Below, piece by piece: positions 48,770-60,600 of a stretch of DNA of 64,000 bases. The DNA is taken from positions 6,949,001 to 7,013,000 of the forward strand of contig NC_065889.1 in assembly GCF_905147045.1 (NCBI RefSeq), read 5' to 3'. The notes under the pieces are model-generated. The model saw nothing but the letters and a program-made list of their open reading frames with translations. It ran no database searches and was not told the DNA's origin. The first letter of the stretch is position 1, and every line of letters begins with the position of its first letter. The position numbers were made by a program, and so were the translations under genes. This DNA is from Nymphalis io. Lineage: Eukaryota > Arthropoda > Insecta > Lepidoptera > Nymphalidae.

Positions 48770-50565
48770 AAAGAGATCCAAACTTTCGGGAGATTCTCTA
48801 GAGCTGATGCGAAAACGACGTGAAAACCTTACAGTTGCTTCGTCAGATCTTAAAAAAAAATATCAAAACTAGTAAGACGTGACCTCCGAAACTTCAATAC
48901 ACGCTCTATAAAAGAAGCGGTCGAGCGATATCGGATCGGATGATGAAGTGGACCACTTCAAAGGGAAAAGTCGTCGCTTCTAAGCTCGAGATTTTTACCG
49001 AAGTTAAGGACTTCTACGGTAAATTATATACATCAGTAGCGCCTCGTCCTCAACCCGATCCTGGGGATCCTAGAGCTACTTTAGCCCCCTTCACAGAAGA
49101 GCTGCCAGAAGTAAGCCAAGACAAAATCGCGATGGTTTTGGGGCAGCTTAAAAATGGAAAATCCCTCGGGGAAGATGGAATTACGACGGAGCTACTAAAG
49201 GCAGCTGGAAAACCTTTACTAGCACGGCTCCAAAGAATATTTAATTCTTATTTTCGGGGAGAACTCCAAAGGCATATAGCAACGACAATATCGTTATGTT
49301 CTTCAAAAAAGGAGACAAAACCTTTTTGAAGAACTACAGATCTATTTCTCTCTCGAGCCATGTCTATAAGCTGTTTTCTAGGGTCATCACAAATCGTCTC
49401 GCTCGTAGACTTGACGAGTTTCAGAACCCTGAACAGGCCGGGATTCAAGAGGATACGGAACCATAGACCACATTTACGCAGTGCGGCTGATTATACAGAA
49501 GACTGAAGAGTATAATTAGCCCCTGTACTTAGCATTTGTGGACTATCCGAAGGCTTTTGACTCTATTGAAACCTGGTTTGTTCTGGAGTACTTACAACGG
49601 TGCCAATTCGATTAGCGATACATCCAAGTGCTAAAAGGTCTGCAAGACGCTGCTGTTAAGACCGTCAAAATCAGCAGTCTGACCCTATCCTCTTGCATCG
49701 AGGAGTGAGACAAGGGGATGTCATTTTACTGAAATTGTTCACAAATGCATTAGAGAATATGTTCAAGACGCTGCACTAGGAAGGGCGGGGCATAAACATA
49801 AACGGCGAGTTTCTTTTGCACTTCAAATTAGCAGGCAATATCGTCATCGTGGCAGAAACCGTGCAGAACATGCAATATATGCTGAGCAACCTGGCTGATT
49901 CTTCTGCTCGAATTGGTCTCCGGATGAACTTGGATAAAACCGAGATAAGGTTTAATGAACACGTCAGTCCAGAACCAATAGCTCTTAACAGAGTTTCTCT
50001 CGAAGTTGTTCAGGAGTATGTGTACCTTGGGCAAACTTTGCAGTTGGAGGGAGGCACGTAGAAGAGTATAGCTGGGCTGAGCAGCGTACAGGAAACTTGG
50101 TCAAGCCTTTTCGTCACGGATACCGCAATGCTTGAAGACAAAAGTCTTCAACAAGTGCGTCTTACCTGTTATGACCTACGGAGTCGAGACGTGGACACTG
50201 ACAGTGAAATTGACCACCATTTTAAAGTCTCTCAGCGAGCTATGGAGAGGGTTGTGCTCTGAGTTTCTCTAAATGATCGAATCCCAAATCTGGTTATCTG
50301 ACAGATAACCAAGGTTATAGACATAGCCTAACCTGAAGTAACAGTGGGCTGTGCACATATGTCGCCGAACCGATAACCGTTGGAGTAGACGTGTTCTGGA
50401 GTGGAGACCGCGTCTTGGCAAACGTAGTGTAGGACGCTCTCCAGCTAGGTGGAGTTACGATATACGCAGGGTGGCTGGCAGCAGATAGAGTATGAGAGCT
50501 GAAGATCGAGCTTAGTGGCGTGTCATTGGAGAGGCCTATGTCCAGCAGTGGACGACAAAAGGATG
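48770..50565 (+). mobile_element. Inactive RTE-type retrotransposon, plus strand
   Basis: Open pieces at 48940-49329 and 49816-50061, plus frameshifted stretches between, give the RTE reverse transcriptase order: FYGKLYTSVAPRP, LGQLKNGKSLGEDGITTELLKAA, a KKGDK-like block, motif A VDYPKAFDSIETW near 49545, and NLDKTEIRFNEHVSPEPI. Motif C, normally FADD, has become LAGN near 49828. The 3' end GCCTATGTCCAGCAGTGGAC is the conserved RTE terminus. Multiple stops make it dead. It is tail to tail with the minus-strand copy. Confidence 0.8.
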
Positions 50566-51055
50566 AGGGCGATAAAATTAATATATAATGATACAGGTAA
50601 CCTATTAATGAAATTGTGTTTAGTATTATTTAATATACCGTTATATATATATTAGTCGACACGACACGATGTCGACATCGTTCACCAACATCACAGGAAC
50701 GACACGAAAAATAATTTGAAAAGTATTATCACGGTCACGGCATAAACACATAAATTCAATGAAGATAATTTTGTAAACTGTTAATTCTTCAAAAACTATT
50801 CCTTGCATTGAATAACTTTTTTTACTAGTCTGAGCATACAAAGGATAGTATTAAGCGGTCTCAAGCTATTGGCCTTGTTTGTATCTACTAATATTCGTTA
50901 TAGTTAATATGCATTAGGTACGCAATATTACGTTTTTTTTAAATCTGCAATATTCCGGTCAGAAACTTTAACCACCTTACATTCACACTGTATAGAGCGA
51001 GATATTGTAACAAAAATAAGCGCGGTACTGGTTTTAAGGTATGTAGATGAATGTA
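50566..51055. other. AT-rich spacer between the two RTE elements
   Basis: No supported gene. The 66-codon minus-strand ORF at 50641-50841 is unrecognised. Confidence 0.4.
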
Positions 51056-51059
51056 TATA

Positions 51060-51166
51060 TGTAGATCAATCAATCAACAGCCAATCGTTGTCCACTGCTG
51101 AACATAGGCCTCTCCCAAGGTGCGCCAAAGCTCCCTGTCCTGGCTGGAGGGCGCCCTACGCTGCGC
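51060..51166 (-). mobile_element. 3' end of minus-strand RTE, separated from its body
   Basis: On the minus strand it reads GCGTAGGGCGCCCTCCAGCC, then GCGCACCTTGGGAGAGGCCT and ATGTTCAGCAGTGGACAACG, the 3' end of the RTE whose body lies at 53230-54783. The plus-strand copy near 50430-50545 carries the equivalent order without interruption. Confidence 0.85.
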
Positions 51167-53229
51167 TTTTTTTTTTTTTTTTTTTTATATTCGCCGGGAG
51201 GGCAAATGACTCTACTCCACCTGTTGGTAAGTGGTAGTAGAGTCCAAACGCGACGACGGCCAGTACAGACGGGAAAAACGTTCTGCACTAGCCGCCTTCG
51301 CCTTGCCGGCCCGCAAGATGCCTCTTCACGCCTCGTTTGAAGGAACCCGGGTTGTAAGATAAGGGGAACACGTGAGCTGGTAAGGAATTCCATTTTTTGG
51401 AAGTGCGACAAAGAAAGGAGTTGCCAAATTTCTTTGTTCGCGATGGAATTGATGTCACAGTTAGGCGGTGACATCGAGAACCAGCTCGCGTGGACTTAAG
51501 AAGGAAAGGGGAAGCAGGAATTAGAGAGAATAATTCCTCAGAGCACTCGCCGTGATACAGTCGATAGAAAGCGCTCAGTGCTGCTATCTCACGACGCAAT
51601 TGTAAAGGTTCAAGGGTGTTTGTGACCTTTACGTCGCCAATAATGCGTACGGCACGTCGCTGCAACCGGTCCAAGGCCTCAAGTAGGTACTTAGCGGAGC
51701 CATCCCAAAAGTGCGAGCAATATTCCACGCAAGACCGTACCTGTGTTTTGTACAGCAGGCACAGTTGTTGTGGCGTGAAAAAGCGCCGCACCTTGTTCAG
51801 AACTCTGAGTTTCCGTGAAGCTGTTTTTATAACAGCCTCGATGTAATCCCTTGGACTAAGGTCGCAGCGAACGTCAATCCCCAGCATGGCGATTTTGCTT
51901 TGCATCACCAGCGGGGTACCACAGAGGGAGGGAAGAGGGGAAAATGTTGACTTTTTCGCCGTGAGAGCGCATACCTGTGTTTTCTTGGCATTAAACTCAA
52001 CAAGATTATCAGAGCCCCATTTGGCGATGAGCTCTAACGTCCTATCGAGTTCAATGACAAGATTCTTCCGCCTCTCCTCAATTTCCGCTCGCCCAGCCAC
52101 TGCGCGTCCGTGGTATCCACCATGCACTGTACTATCGTCTGCATAGCAATGTATGTTCCCAAGAGAGAGCATATCATTGATATGCAAAAGAAAGAGTGTG
52201 GGAGATAGCACAGATCCCTGGGGGACCCCAGCATTCACTACATAGAATTGTGAAGCGCAACCATCAACTAAAACACGAAGGCTATGCTTGTGTAGGAAGC
52301 TGGCAATCCAGGTGCATAGCTGAGCAGGCAGACCATATGCCGGCAGCTTGGAGAGAAGACTTCTGTGCCAGACCCTGTCGAAAGCCTTGGAGATATCGAG
52401 GCTGACAACCAACGATTCTCCATGCTTGTCGATAGCTTCACCCCAGAGGTGCGTTACGTACGCTAGAAGATCACCTGTGGACCGTTTTGGTCGAAACCCG
52501 TATTGACGATCATTAATTAAAGAGTGATCTTCTAGGTAATGGATCAGTTGGTTGTTTAAAATCCGTTCCATCACCTTACAAAGTACTGAGGTGATAGCTA
52601 TTGGCCGATAATTTGCCGGGTCAGACCGATCCCCTTTTTTGGGAACCGCTTGCACATTAGCTCTTCTCCAAGCCTCCGGCACACTTCCCGAAGAGAGAGA
52701 AAGTTGGAACAGGCGCGTTAACACAGGAGACAGCTCCGCTGCGCACTTCTTCAGCACTATGGCTGATATTCCATCGGGACCGCTAGCTTTCCGTACATCA
52801 AGTGATTGCAGCTCCGCACGCACATCACGTTGCCTGATTTTAATGTCAGGCATCGTATGGCCACATGCAGGTATTGTAGGTGGCAGTGCACTACAATCAT
52901 CGATGACGGAATTGTCGGCAAAGAGTTTAGCCAGGAGATCAGCTTGCTCTTGCGGACTGTGAGCTAGCGATCCGTCCGGATTTCTGAGCGGTGGCAGCGA
53001 AGGTTGGCAGAAATTGTTTTGCACAGACTTGGTCAGATGCCAGAAGCTACGGGAGCCCCTAGGATGCGAAACAAGGTCATGACCAATCTGTACAATGCGC
53101 TGTGCATCCGCTCTCGTGTATGCCTTTCTACAGGACTTGGAATTTTTATTATAGTTTGCTTTCAGTGAGTCAATGTTAGATGCCCCGCTAATGCAGCCGT
53201 TGATCCACTTGCGATATGCCGCCTGCTTA
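51167..53229 (-). mobile_element. 5'-truncated LINE with open reverse transcriptase, inserted into the RTE
   Basis: A single frame stays open from the junction at 53228 to the stop at 51288, about 646 residues. Reverse transcriptase motifs are intact: KASGPDGISAIVLKK, PKKGDRSDPANYRPIAITSV, motif A VVSLDISKAFDRVWH, AGVPQGSVLSPTLFLLHIND and motif C CYADDSTV. A C-terminal region with RRFFTPQQLCLLYKTQVRSC follows. The endonuclease half is lost by 5' truncation, typical of target-primed reverse transcription. The 3' UTR ends in a 20-nt poly-A (T tract 51167-51186). AGCGC at both ends (53230-53234 and 51163-51167) fits a short target-site duplication. It is a Jockey/CR1-like clade; the fragment at 14250 is the same family. 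An intact frame and tail suggest a fairly recent insertion. Confidence 0.92.
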
Positions 53230-54783
53230 GCGCTTGCCGATTCGCGGTCTCCACTCTAGGACTCGTCTGCTCCAACGGCCATCGGTCCTACGACATACGT
53301 GACCAGCCCACTGCCACTTCAGCCTGCTAATTTTGCAAGCTATGTCGGTGACTCCGGTTCTTTTCCGGATAATCTCATTTCTGATCTTATCCTTCAAAGA
53401 TACTCCGAGCATAGCTCGCTCCATAGCACGCTGAGCGACTTTGAATTTGTGGACTAGTCCCGCAGTTAGTGTCCACGTTTCGGCACCGTATGTCATGGCA
53501 GGTAAGACGCATTGGTTGAAGACTTTCGTCTTCAAACATTGCGGTATAGACGACTTGAGGACTTGACGAAGGTTGCCAAATGCTGCCCATCCCAAGCGAA
53601 TTCTTCGATCGGCTTCCTTCTCGAAGTTGTTCCTACCGACTTGTATTATCTGTCCTAGGTAGGTATATTCACTAACAACTTCGAGAGGTTTCCCCTCGAC
53701 GTATATCGGTCCCGGCACGACATGCCTATTGAACATGACCTTGGTCTTGTCCAAGTTTATACCGAGACCAACACACCGGGAAGACTCGCCTAGGCTACGC
53801 AGCATTTCGGTGAGTTGTTCCAGCGACTCTGCTATGATGACGATATCGTCGGCAAATCGAAGGTGAGAGATGTACTCGCCGTTTACATTGACTCCATACC
53901 TAGTCCAATCCAGCGTCTTGAAAACGTCTTCCAACGCGTTGGTGTTCCAACAGTTTCGGGGATATTACATCCCCCTGTCTCACCCCTCTGCGCAGTTGGA
54001 TCGCCTTCGTCTTACAGTCCTGGATGTGGACAGTCATTGTAGCGGCGTTGTACAGACATCTCAGTACCTCGATATATCTCCAATCGATACAAGCGAGTAC
54101 AAGCGGCTGATTGTACTCTTCGGTCTTCTGCACAATCTGCCGAACAGTATGGATGTGGTCCACGGTGCTGTAGCCTGATCGAAAGCCGGCTTGCTCTGGG
54201 GGCTGGAACTCGTCAAGTCATCTGGCGAGACGGTTCGTGACAACTCTTGAGAACAGCTTATACACGTGACTCAGGAGGGAGATTGGTCTGTAGTTTTTCA
54301 AGAGGGTTTTATCACCTTTCTTGAAAAACAGTACCACCTCACTCCCGCTCCACGTTTCCGGGGTCTTGCCATGTTGGATGACGGAATTAAAGAGGCTTGC
54401 TAGCTCTTTCAGGACCGGAGTCCCGCCTGCCTTAAGCAACTCTGTTGTGATTCCGTCATCTCCCGGAGCTTTGTTGTTTTTAAGCTGTTCTAGAGCCGCC
54501 CTAATCTCGCCTTGGTCAACGACCGGGAGCTCCTCGGAGTAATGGCGCATAAGAGTGGCGCGCTGGTCATCAATACTGATTCCCACGGGTTTATCCGATC
54601 TTGAAGAGAACAACTGCCCATAAAACCTCTCTACTTCTCCGACAATCTCAGGCCTAGAGGTAACGACCCCACCATTTTCAGTTTTAAGTTTTGTCAGACG
54701 CGGCCTCCCAAACTTGCGAGCGAACACTTTCGATACCCGATTTTGCTCAATCGCAGCCTTGATGGCACGGGTATTGGAGCGTT
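53230..54783 (-). mobile_element. 5'-truncated RTE-type retrotransposon body, minus strand
   Basis: Open pieces at 54727-54218, 54163-53900 and 53934-53227 encode FARKFGRPRLTKLKTENG, ERFYGQLFSSRSDKP, LEQLKNNKAPGDDGITTELL, FKKGDKTLLKNYRPISLLSH, motif C LRFADDIVIIAES, INLDKTKVMFNRHVVPGPIY and the C-terminal CRRTDGRWSRRVLEWRPR. Motif A is deleted: the frame jumps from PLVLA straight to IDWRYIEVLR. A small insertion near 53945 shifts frame. It is therefore inactive. It ends at its 5' side near 54783, about 150 bp from the RpL30 stop codon. Confidence 0.88.
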
Positions 54784-54925
54784 TTTATTATTCGATTTAA
54801 GGCCTTATCTGACAAAAACGATGGTAGTTCTCGTCGTTTATATGTAGATAATATTTTAATACTTCCATTACTCAATTAATTTTTGGATAAAGTTAAAATA
54901 AAATGAAATGTTTGTGTTAAAATTA

Positions 54926-54931
54926 TTTATT
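54926..54931 (-). terminator. RpL30: RpL30 polyadenylation signal
   Basis: AATAAA on the minus strand 7 nt beyond the RpL30 stop codon. The very short spacing is usual for ribosomal protein mRNAs with minimal 3' UTRs. Confidence 0.6.
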
Positions 54932-54937
54932 AATTAT

Positions 54938-56852
54938 CTACGCTGTTGCCTCAGGCAATGTTGTGATAATGTCAGAGTCTCCAGGGTCAGTAATGGCGAG
55001 AGTGCATACTCTGTAGTACTTTCCGCATGCCGTGCCCAACTCAATGTTGTTTCCGCTGTAATGATGGACTCCAGTTTTGGCTAATAGAGCATAGTATTCA
55101 ATTTCGGATTTCCTGTAACAATCAATATTATCATTTTAAAAAGTTGTAATAAATATTGAGATTTAGCTTAGCAGCAGTATTTGGGTATAAATTTTACAGT
55201 CGCATTAATAAAACCATGTAAAAATTAGTTGTGCTTTTAAGCAGATATATTATAGGTATTGGAAGATATGTCTGAGAATAAATATTGTAACCTAGTAAAG
55301 TGTGAAAATGGAATTAGATTTTTTTAAATAAAATTTCTAAATAATATCTTTACATGAAACTAAAATTTAACAATGCAAGTGAAATCATCTACACTTAACA
55401 ATGTGTAATTAAAACCTGTTAAAACTTTTTCAATTTAAAGTTTTATATATTTATATGAGTCTGTCATTAAACAGCTTTAATGGTTATAATTTGAATAGGC
55501 TTGTCTATTAACTGTAGTCGTTTGATCATTTGTTTACTTCTTGATTTAATTAATCTAGACAAATAAAAAAAATTGTAGTTTCTGTTATTTTGAAATAACT
55601 GCCTCTTTTTAAGTTAATATTGTTAGTTAGCAAAACCATCTTTTTTCATTTAATAGTAACTTATAATTTATGTTTTATATTTACTATTCAATACAATATA
55701 ATATTATTCTTTCACAACATTTGGTGAAAGATTTAATGTGTGGATAATAACAGTTTATGATTATTATTTTTTAAATAATTAACTAATGATCTCACCTCTC
55801 ATGAAGCAAATGGATCTAGACTACTCCATAGGGTTCCCATGTATATTATGATTCAGTAATAATTCTTACAGAGCAAAAATTTTAATTCATAAAATATACA
55901 ATTCATACTAAGTAAAGATTTACATATTAATGAATCACTTTCAGGGAAACCATACTTCTTTGTCCAAAGACTCCATATGCTTTCCAATTACAAAAGAAAT
56001 AGGGAACTCTACTTCTCAGTAGTCTCACCTTAGCGGTGGAGCATTCTTGGCGATGATGACCAGCTTAGCTTTGCCTTGACGTAATGTCTTGAGTGTTTGC
56101 TTGTAACCCAGGCAGTATTTTCCCGATTTCATCACCAGAGCCAACCGGGAGTTGATAGACTCAATGGTCTTTTTCTAAAAAATAAAATTGATAGTTCTAT
56201 TGTTTTAATAAATCATATTTAAAAGATGAAAAACCACTTAAATGAGAAATCACAATTTTATACATTAATAAAGTTTAAAATATTGTCACGGATATAGTAA
56301 ATAAATTGTTGAAACTTAAATAAGATGAAGGTAGTAACAGAAGAAAAAAGGACTAATAAAGCAACGCATAGCGGTGAAATTACATTAACTAATAGTTATA
56401 TTGTATATATGTGATAAGGCGATTCTTGAATATAGAAAAACTTTTACGTTACAATTTGGTAAATTATTGTAAATTTACATTCCTTCAAACATTTTTTTTT
56501 TTCCATAATTAGTTCTAATTATTGGCAACTCTATTTGTTTCGTCTCTATGTGTAGTGTAGTGGGTGTTTCCTTATGAAAGTGTAATTACCACATTAAAAT
56601 GACAATTTAGTTCCTTTCAATATCTTAAAAATACAAATTACAATTATTATAACCTTAAAATGTATGTATCATTCTCAACCACACTAATTATAAAACTAGC
56701 TAGCCTATCGCGAGACACATAATTTAGGACCTTTAAATGAATATGTGGGGATTATTTATAGCAAATATAATAAATAATCATGCCAACAAGTCCTGCTGAG
56801 CTAAATGTAAAGATAACCACGTGTAACTTACTTGTTTCTTTGCCGCTACCAT
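54938..56852 (-). CDS. RpL30: 60S ribosomal protein L30 (eL30)
   Basis: Three coding exons: 56852-56832 (MVAAKKQ), 56174-56029 and 55112-54938, with GT-AG borders and phases 0 and 2. They give 113 residues, the usual length. The protein belongs to the L7Ae/L30e kink-turn-binding fold and is part of the large ribosomal subunit. Conserved blocks are KKTIESINSRLALVMKSGKY, LGYKQTLKTLRQGKAKLVII, NAPPLRKSEIEYYALLAKTG and VHHYSGNNIELGTACGKYYR. A leader exon is inferred at 57008-56981, joined to 56879. No defect is seen. The dead RTE at 54783 lies just beyond its 3' end. Confidence 0.98.
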
Positions 56853-56980
56853 TTTGATGGCGATTGATAATAGGATCCACTGAAATGATAATGCAAAATT
56901 TTATTTTAAACTGAAATAAATTTATATATTACGAAGATATATATTTTTAAATATTGCACCAAATACTTTAAGAGACGTAC

Positions 56981-57012
56981 CTCTCCTCACGTTAGGTTGA
57001 GTAAAAAGAATG
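56981..57012 (-). promoter_or_regulatory. RpL30: RpL30 leader exon with 5'-TOP-like start
   Basis: On the minus strand CATTCTTTTTACTC supplies a C followed by pyrimidines at 57008, the pattern of a terminal oligopyrimidine start. The exon runs CTTTTTACTCAACC to GAGGAGAG and ends at donor GTACGT (56980-56975), splicing to the acceptor TTTCAG before 56879. TOP starts place ribosomal protein mRNAs under growth-dependent translational control. The start site is inferred. Confidence 0.6.
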
Positions 57013-57631
57013 ATTCCCTGTAGCAACACAGATAAGTAAAATTGTCATTTTATTACGAACGAATGAACTAAAATGTACGAATGAATTTAACATTTGTTAT
57101 GTGTAAAATTTAATTTTAATTAATTATTTACATTTAAATTGATTATTTACTACAGATTTTTTTTACGTTTACAAATATTCATATTAATAAATAAATTACA
57201 GATACAAGCTGCTAAATTACATTTTTATTTGACAATTCCTCGATGTAATCAGCCGTCAACGTGACTGCGACGGAGTTTCAAGAGTATTAAAACGAACAAT
57301 CATATTTACATATTAATTCACAGAGTTATTTTAATTACAACAGTTCTTGTAACTGAAGAGTTACTATAAAGTGACTGTTTTTTAATTTACATTGTAACGT
57401 GATTCCACTTACAACCTATATTGTATGGTAATTGATAATATGAATTCCGCAATCCACAATTTCAGTTTTAACTTGGCAGTCTCGTAGTACAACCGTAGTT
57501 TTTATTGTGGTATCGTATTGATGACGTCAAATTGTTTTTGCCGTTTATTTAGATGACTAAAGCAATTTAAGTGTGTATTATATGTAAATAATTCTTATTA
57601 TATAAGAAAAAAACATTTTTAATTTATAATT
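57013..57631. promoter_or_regulatory. Shared upstream region of RpL30 and Hacd
   Basis: About 600 bp between divergent genes. A full palindromic TGACGTCA (CREB/ATF-type site) lies at 57522-57529, about 100 bp before the Hacd ATG. The rest is AT-rich. Bidirectional use is inferred from the arrangement. Confidence 0.5.
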
Positions 57632-60600
57632 ATGTCGGCAAAACCTACAAAGAAAACAAAAAGTTCGGGAGCTTTGGGAATTTATCTCATAGCATACAAT
57701 GGTATACAAACATTGGGGTAAGTACAATTACTAAATATTTCTGGTTAATTTTAGACATCGTTGTTGTAATTTATTTGATAGTTTTTGTAGTTTTCTTAGA
57801 ACGAAGCTTAGAATAATTAAAAAAAATGTAAGTTACACTACAATAAATATTGATTAAAGAGCTTTAATACCTACACCTTAGTACATATTACTTTTGATGA
57901 ATGAATTAATTAATTTACTAATAGAAAATTAATGTACTAATAAATAAAATAGGCTTAATATTATTTTTTTTATTTTGTATTTTGAAACAAAACTACGTAA
58001 AATTAAGATAGTTAACAAATGCCAGAATAAAAAAGAAATCCACTTTATTGCAAAATGCGCACTAATAATAATTTAATTTAATATAAAACAAATACTTAAG
58101 GTAGTAGCTTCAAAAGTAAGATATATTATATAAATTAGGCTTAAAAAAATTTATTACCGAAAGTAAGAGCAAGGTATAATATATTTAAAAAGTCTGCTAT
58201 ATTAAAATTTAAAGAAATTTTATTTTTTGCCCTTTATTTTGCTATGAAGTCCGGGTCTTGGTTACATGGCAAAGTCACGGAAATTTGACCGCGCCTAGAG
58301 GTAGAGAAAACAGTCATTAAACTGGACAAACCGCAAGCCGACATCTTAAACTCGGACAATGACCGTTTCGCGATCTTCGCCCACAAAAAGACACCGGTGT
58401 TAGAAGACTTTATGTATAATATATCAACATAGTAATCACGAAAAACAAAAAATAATAAATATTATCAATATTGTCTACGTTCTTTAATATGAGGTTGTTA
58501 AAGAACTTTGTACGTGAGTTTTAATCAGTTTTATGTAAGTGTGTATTTAGAAATTTTTTTCTAAGAATTTACGAATACTTACTCGTAATTGTATCGCGAA
58601 ACTGCTATGTATTAACAATCATTTTGAAATTCAAATCTACTACTAAAAACTACAACACGTCAGAAACATTATGATAAAGAAAATATAAATATTTAAGTTA
58701 AAATATTTTAAAGTTGCTTTCAGCGTAATTCAAAAATAGAGCGATGCTTTCACCGCATAAATTAAGAACAGTTACAATTAGGTAGGTAATCGCATTACAT
58801 TATCAAAAACGTTAACCATTATAATTTGTGTTTTTACAGACTGTCATTTATTAAGTCTTTCTTAAACTAATTTCAAAAGTTAATTGCAATATAATCGTTA
58901 TTAAAACCGGGTTTGAATTAAATTAATAAGTACGTGTGATAAACTAATAACTTTTTTTTTCATCAAAAGTAGGTCTGTAATTATCTACGACAATATTTCT
59001 TTTTAATCGGTTTAAAATTGCCATACAATGCAAAAAATAGATAAAGAGCATTCAAAATTATGTAAATTAAATATTCTTTGATCGAATTTTGGCCAAAGAC
59101 AAGTATGTGCGCAAACACAGCAGCGCACTATCAGTTATTTCAGTTCTTATTCCCTTGGGATGGTATTTCGAAAACTAAATTTAACCTCATGGCAGCTACT
59201 GAAAAAATCTTAACAGAAAAATCAAATAAAACACGAGGTTTGAACCCGGGAAATCTGTAATGAACTTCTTGAATTTCTAATGGATTAACGGCGCAGTGTT
59301 TTCATAATTATGTTATGACTAATAATGCATTATATTTTGTCTTTTAGGTGGTCCTATTTGTTATTGCAGTCGGTGACATACTTTTTAAATCGCGGCACTT
59401 TGGATAATTACTGGAGAGAAGTGAAATGGACAGTAATAATATTTCAGACAGCAGCATTGTTAGAGGTATGTGCGGAAATTAAAAAAAAAGAACCCAAATA
59501 TATCACAATTTATTTTATAAAATGACTATTTACTCTACATTTATTTTACTTGAGCTTGTATTATAATCCAACATAATAAGTAACTACGATAATTTAATAT
59601 AAAAATAATGATGAGGTAACAGCGTAATAAACCGTCATTAAATATCGATTATATTCAAACTTCATTAATTTCTATTTTGTATTTTAATATAAACTTTTAT
59701 CTTAATTCTAGAGATAAATCGGCATCTCGATGATTGCTTGCTCTATGTCAGCCTACAATTGAATGTGTGCACGTAATTGTCACACATTGAAGGTAGTCCG
59801 AGGAGTCGAGATGGTCTAATAAATAAAACGTGTGGATTTTAATTAAAGATTACAGGTTCAAATCCTATCGAATATCACTGAGTTTTCATGTGCCTAATTT
59901 GAATTCATAATTCACCTCGTGATTGGTGTTGAAGTAACGACATCGTGAGTGAACTTGCACGTGCCATCCTTCTCCTGAAGAGAAAAGAAGCCCTTTTCCC
60001 AGCGATGGGACATTTACGGGTTGCTTTACAAAAAAGACTTTGTTTTTACAAATAAATACGTAAGATGAAAATATATTCGACAAAATTTCATTTTTTTATT
60101 GCGTATTGCCGATTGTATATATTTATCTCATTATATTAAATATTCGTTTTTATTTTAATAACATAAAATAAAAACGAATATTTAATATAATGAGATAAAT
60201 ATGTTATGTTATTAAAATAAAAACGAATTTTAATATAAAAATGGTTTATGTACAGTGGATCGATATAACGTAGTATTTTGAAAGTCAGTCGTTTTATAAA
60301 TTACTATCGACGATGAAGCTAGAGTCGATTTATTAAACAATATTTTATATGCCTCATTTTTAATTTACTTAAACCTAGCTACGCTTGTTATTAATATTTT
60401 ACATAAAGACGCGTAGGTATGTAAGACTTGAAAATAAATAGTCATACGTAAACTAATAATAAAATTATTAATTATAGATGAACTTGTCGTAATATTGATT
60501 TAATAGTTCAATGTTACGACAATTTTATGTATAAAATAATTTTATATATCGACGATAACTCATATATAGGATATATTATGCACTAACATTAAAATAATAT

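Noticed and set aside
51616..52962. Plus-strand ORFs of 66-107 codons
   Set aside because: Antisense shadows of the LINE reverse transcriptase frame.
53815..54178. Plus-strand ORFs of 75 and 102 codons
   Set aside because: Antisense to the RTE reverse transcriptase pieces.
54938..56831. Intronic snoRNAs in RpL30
   Set aside because: Ribosomal protein introns often host them, but I found no convincing pair of box C and D on the transcribed strand.
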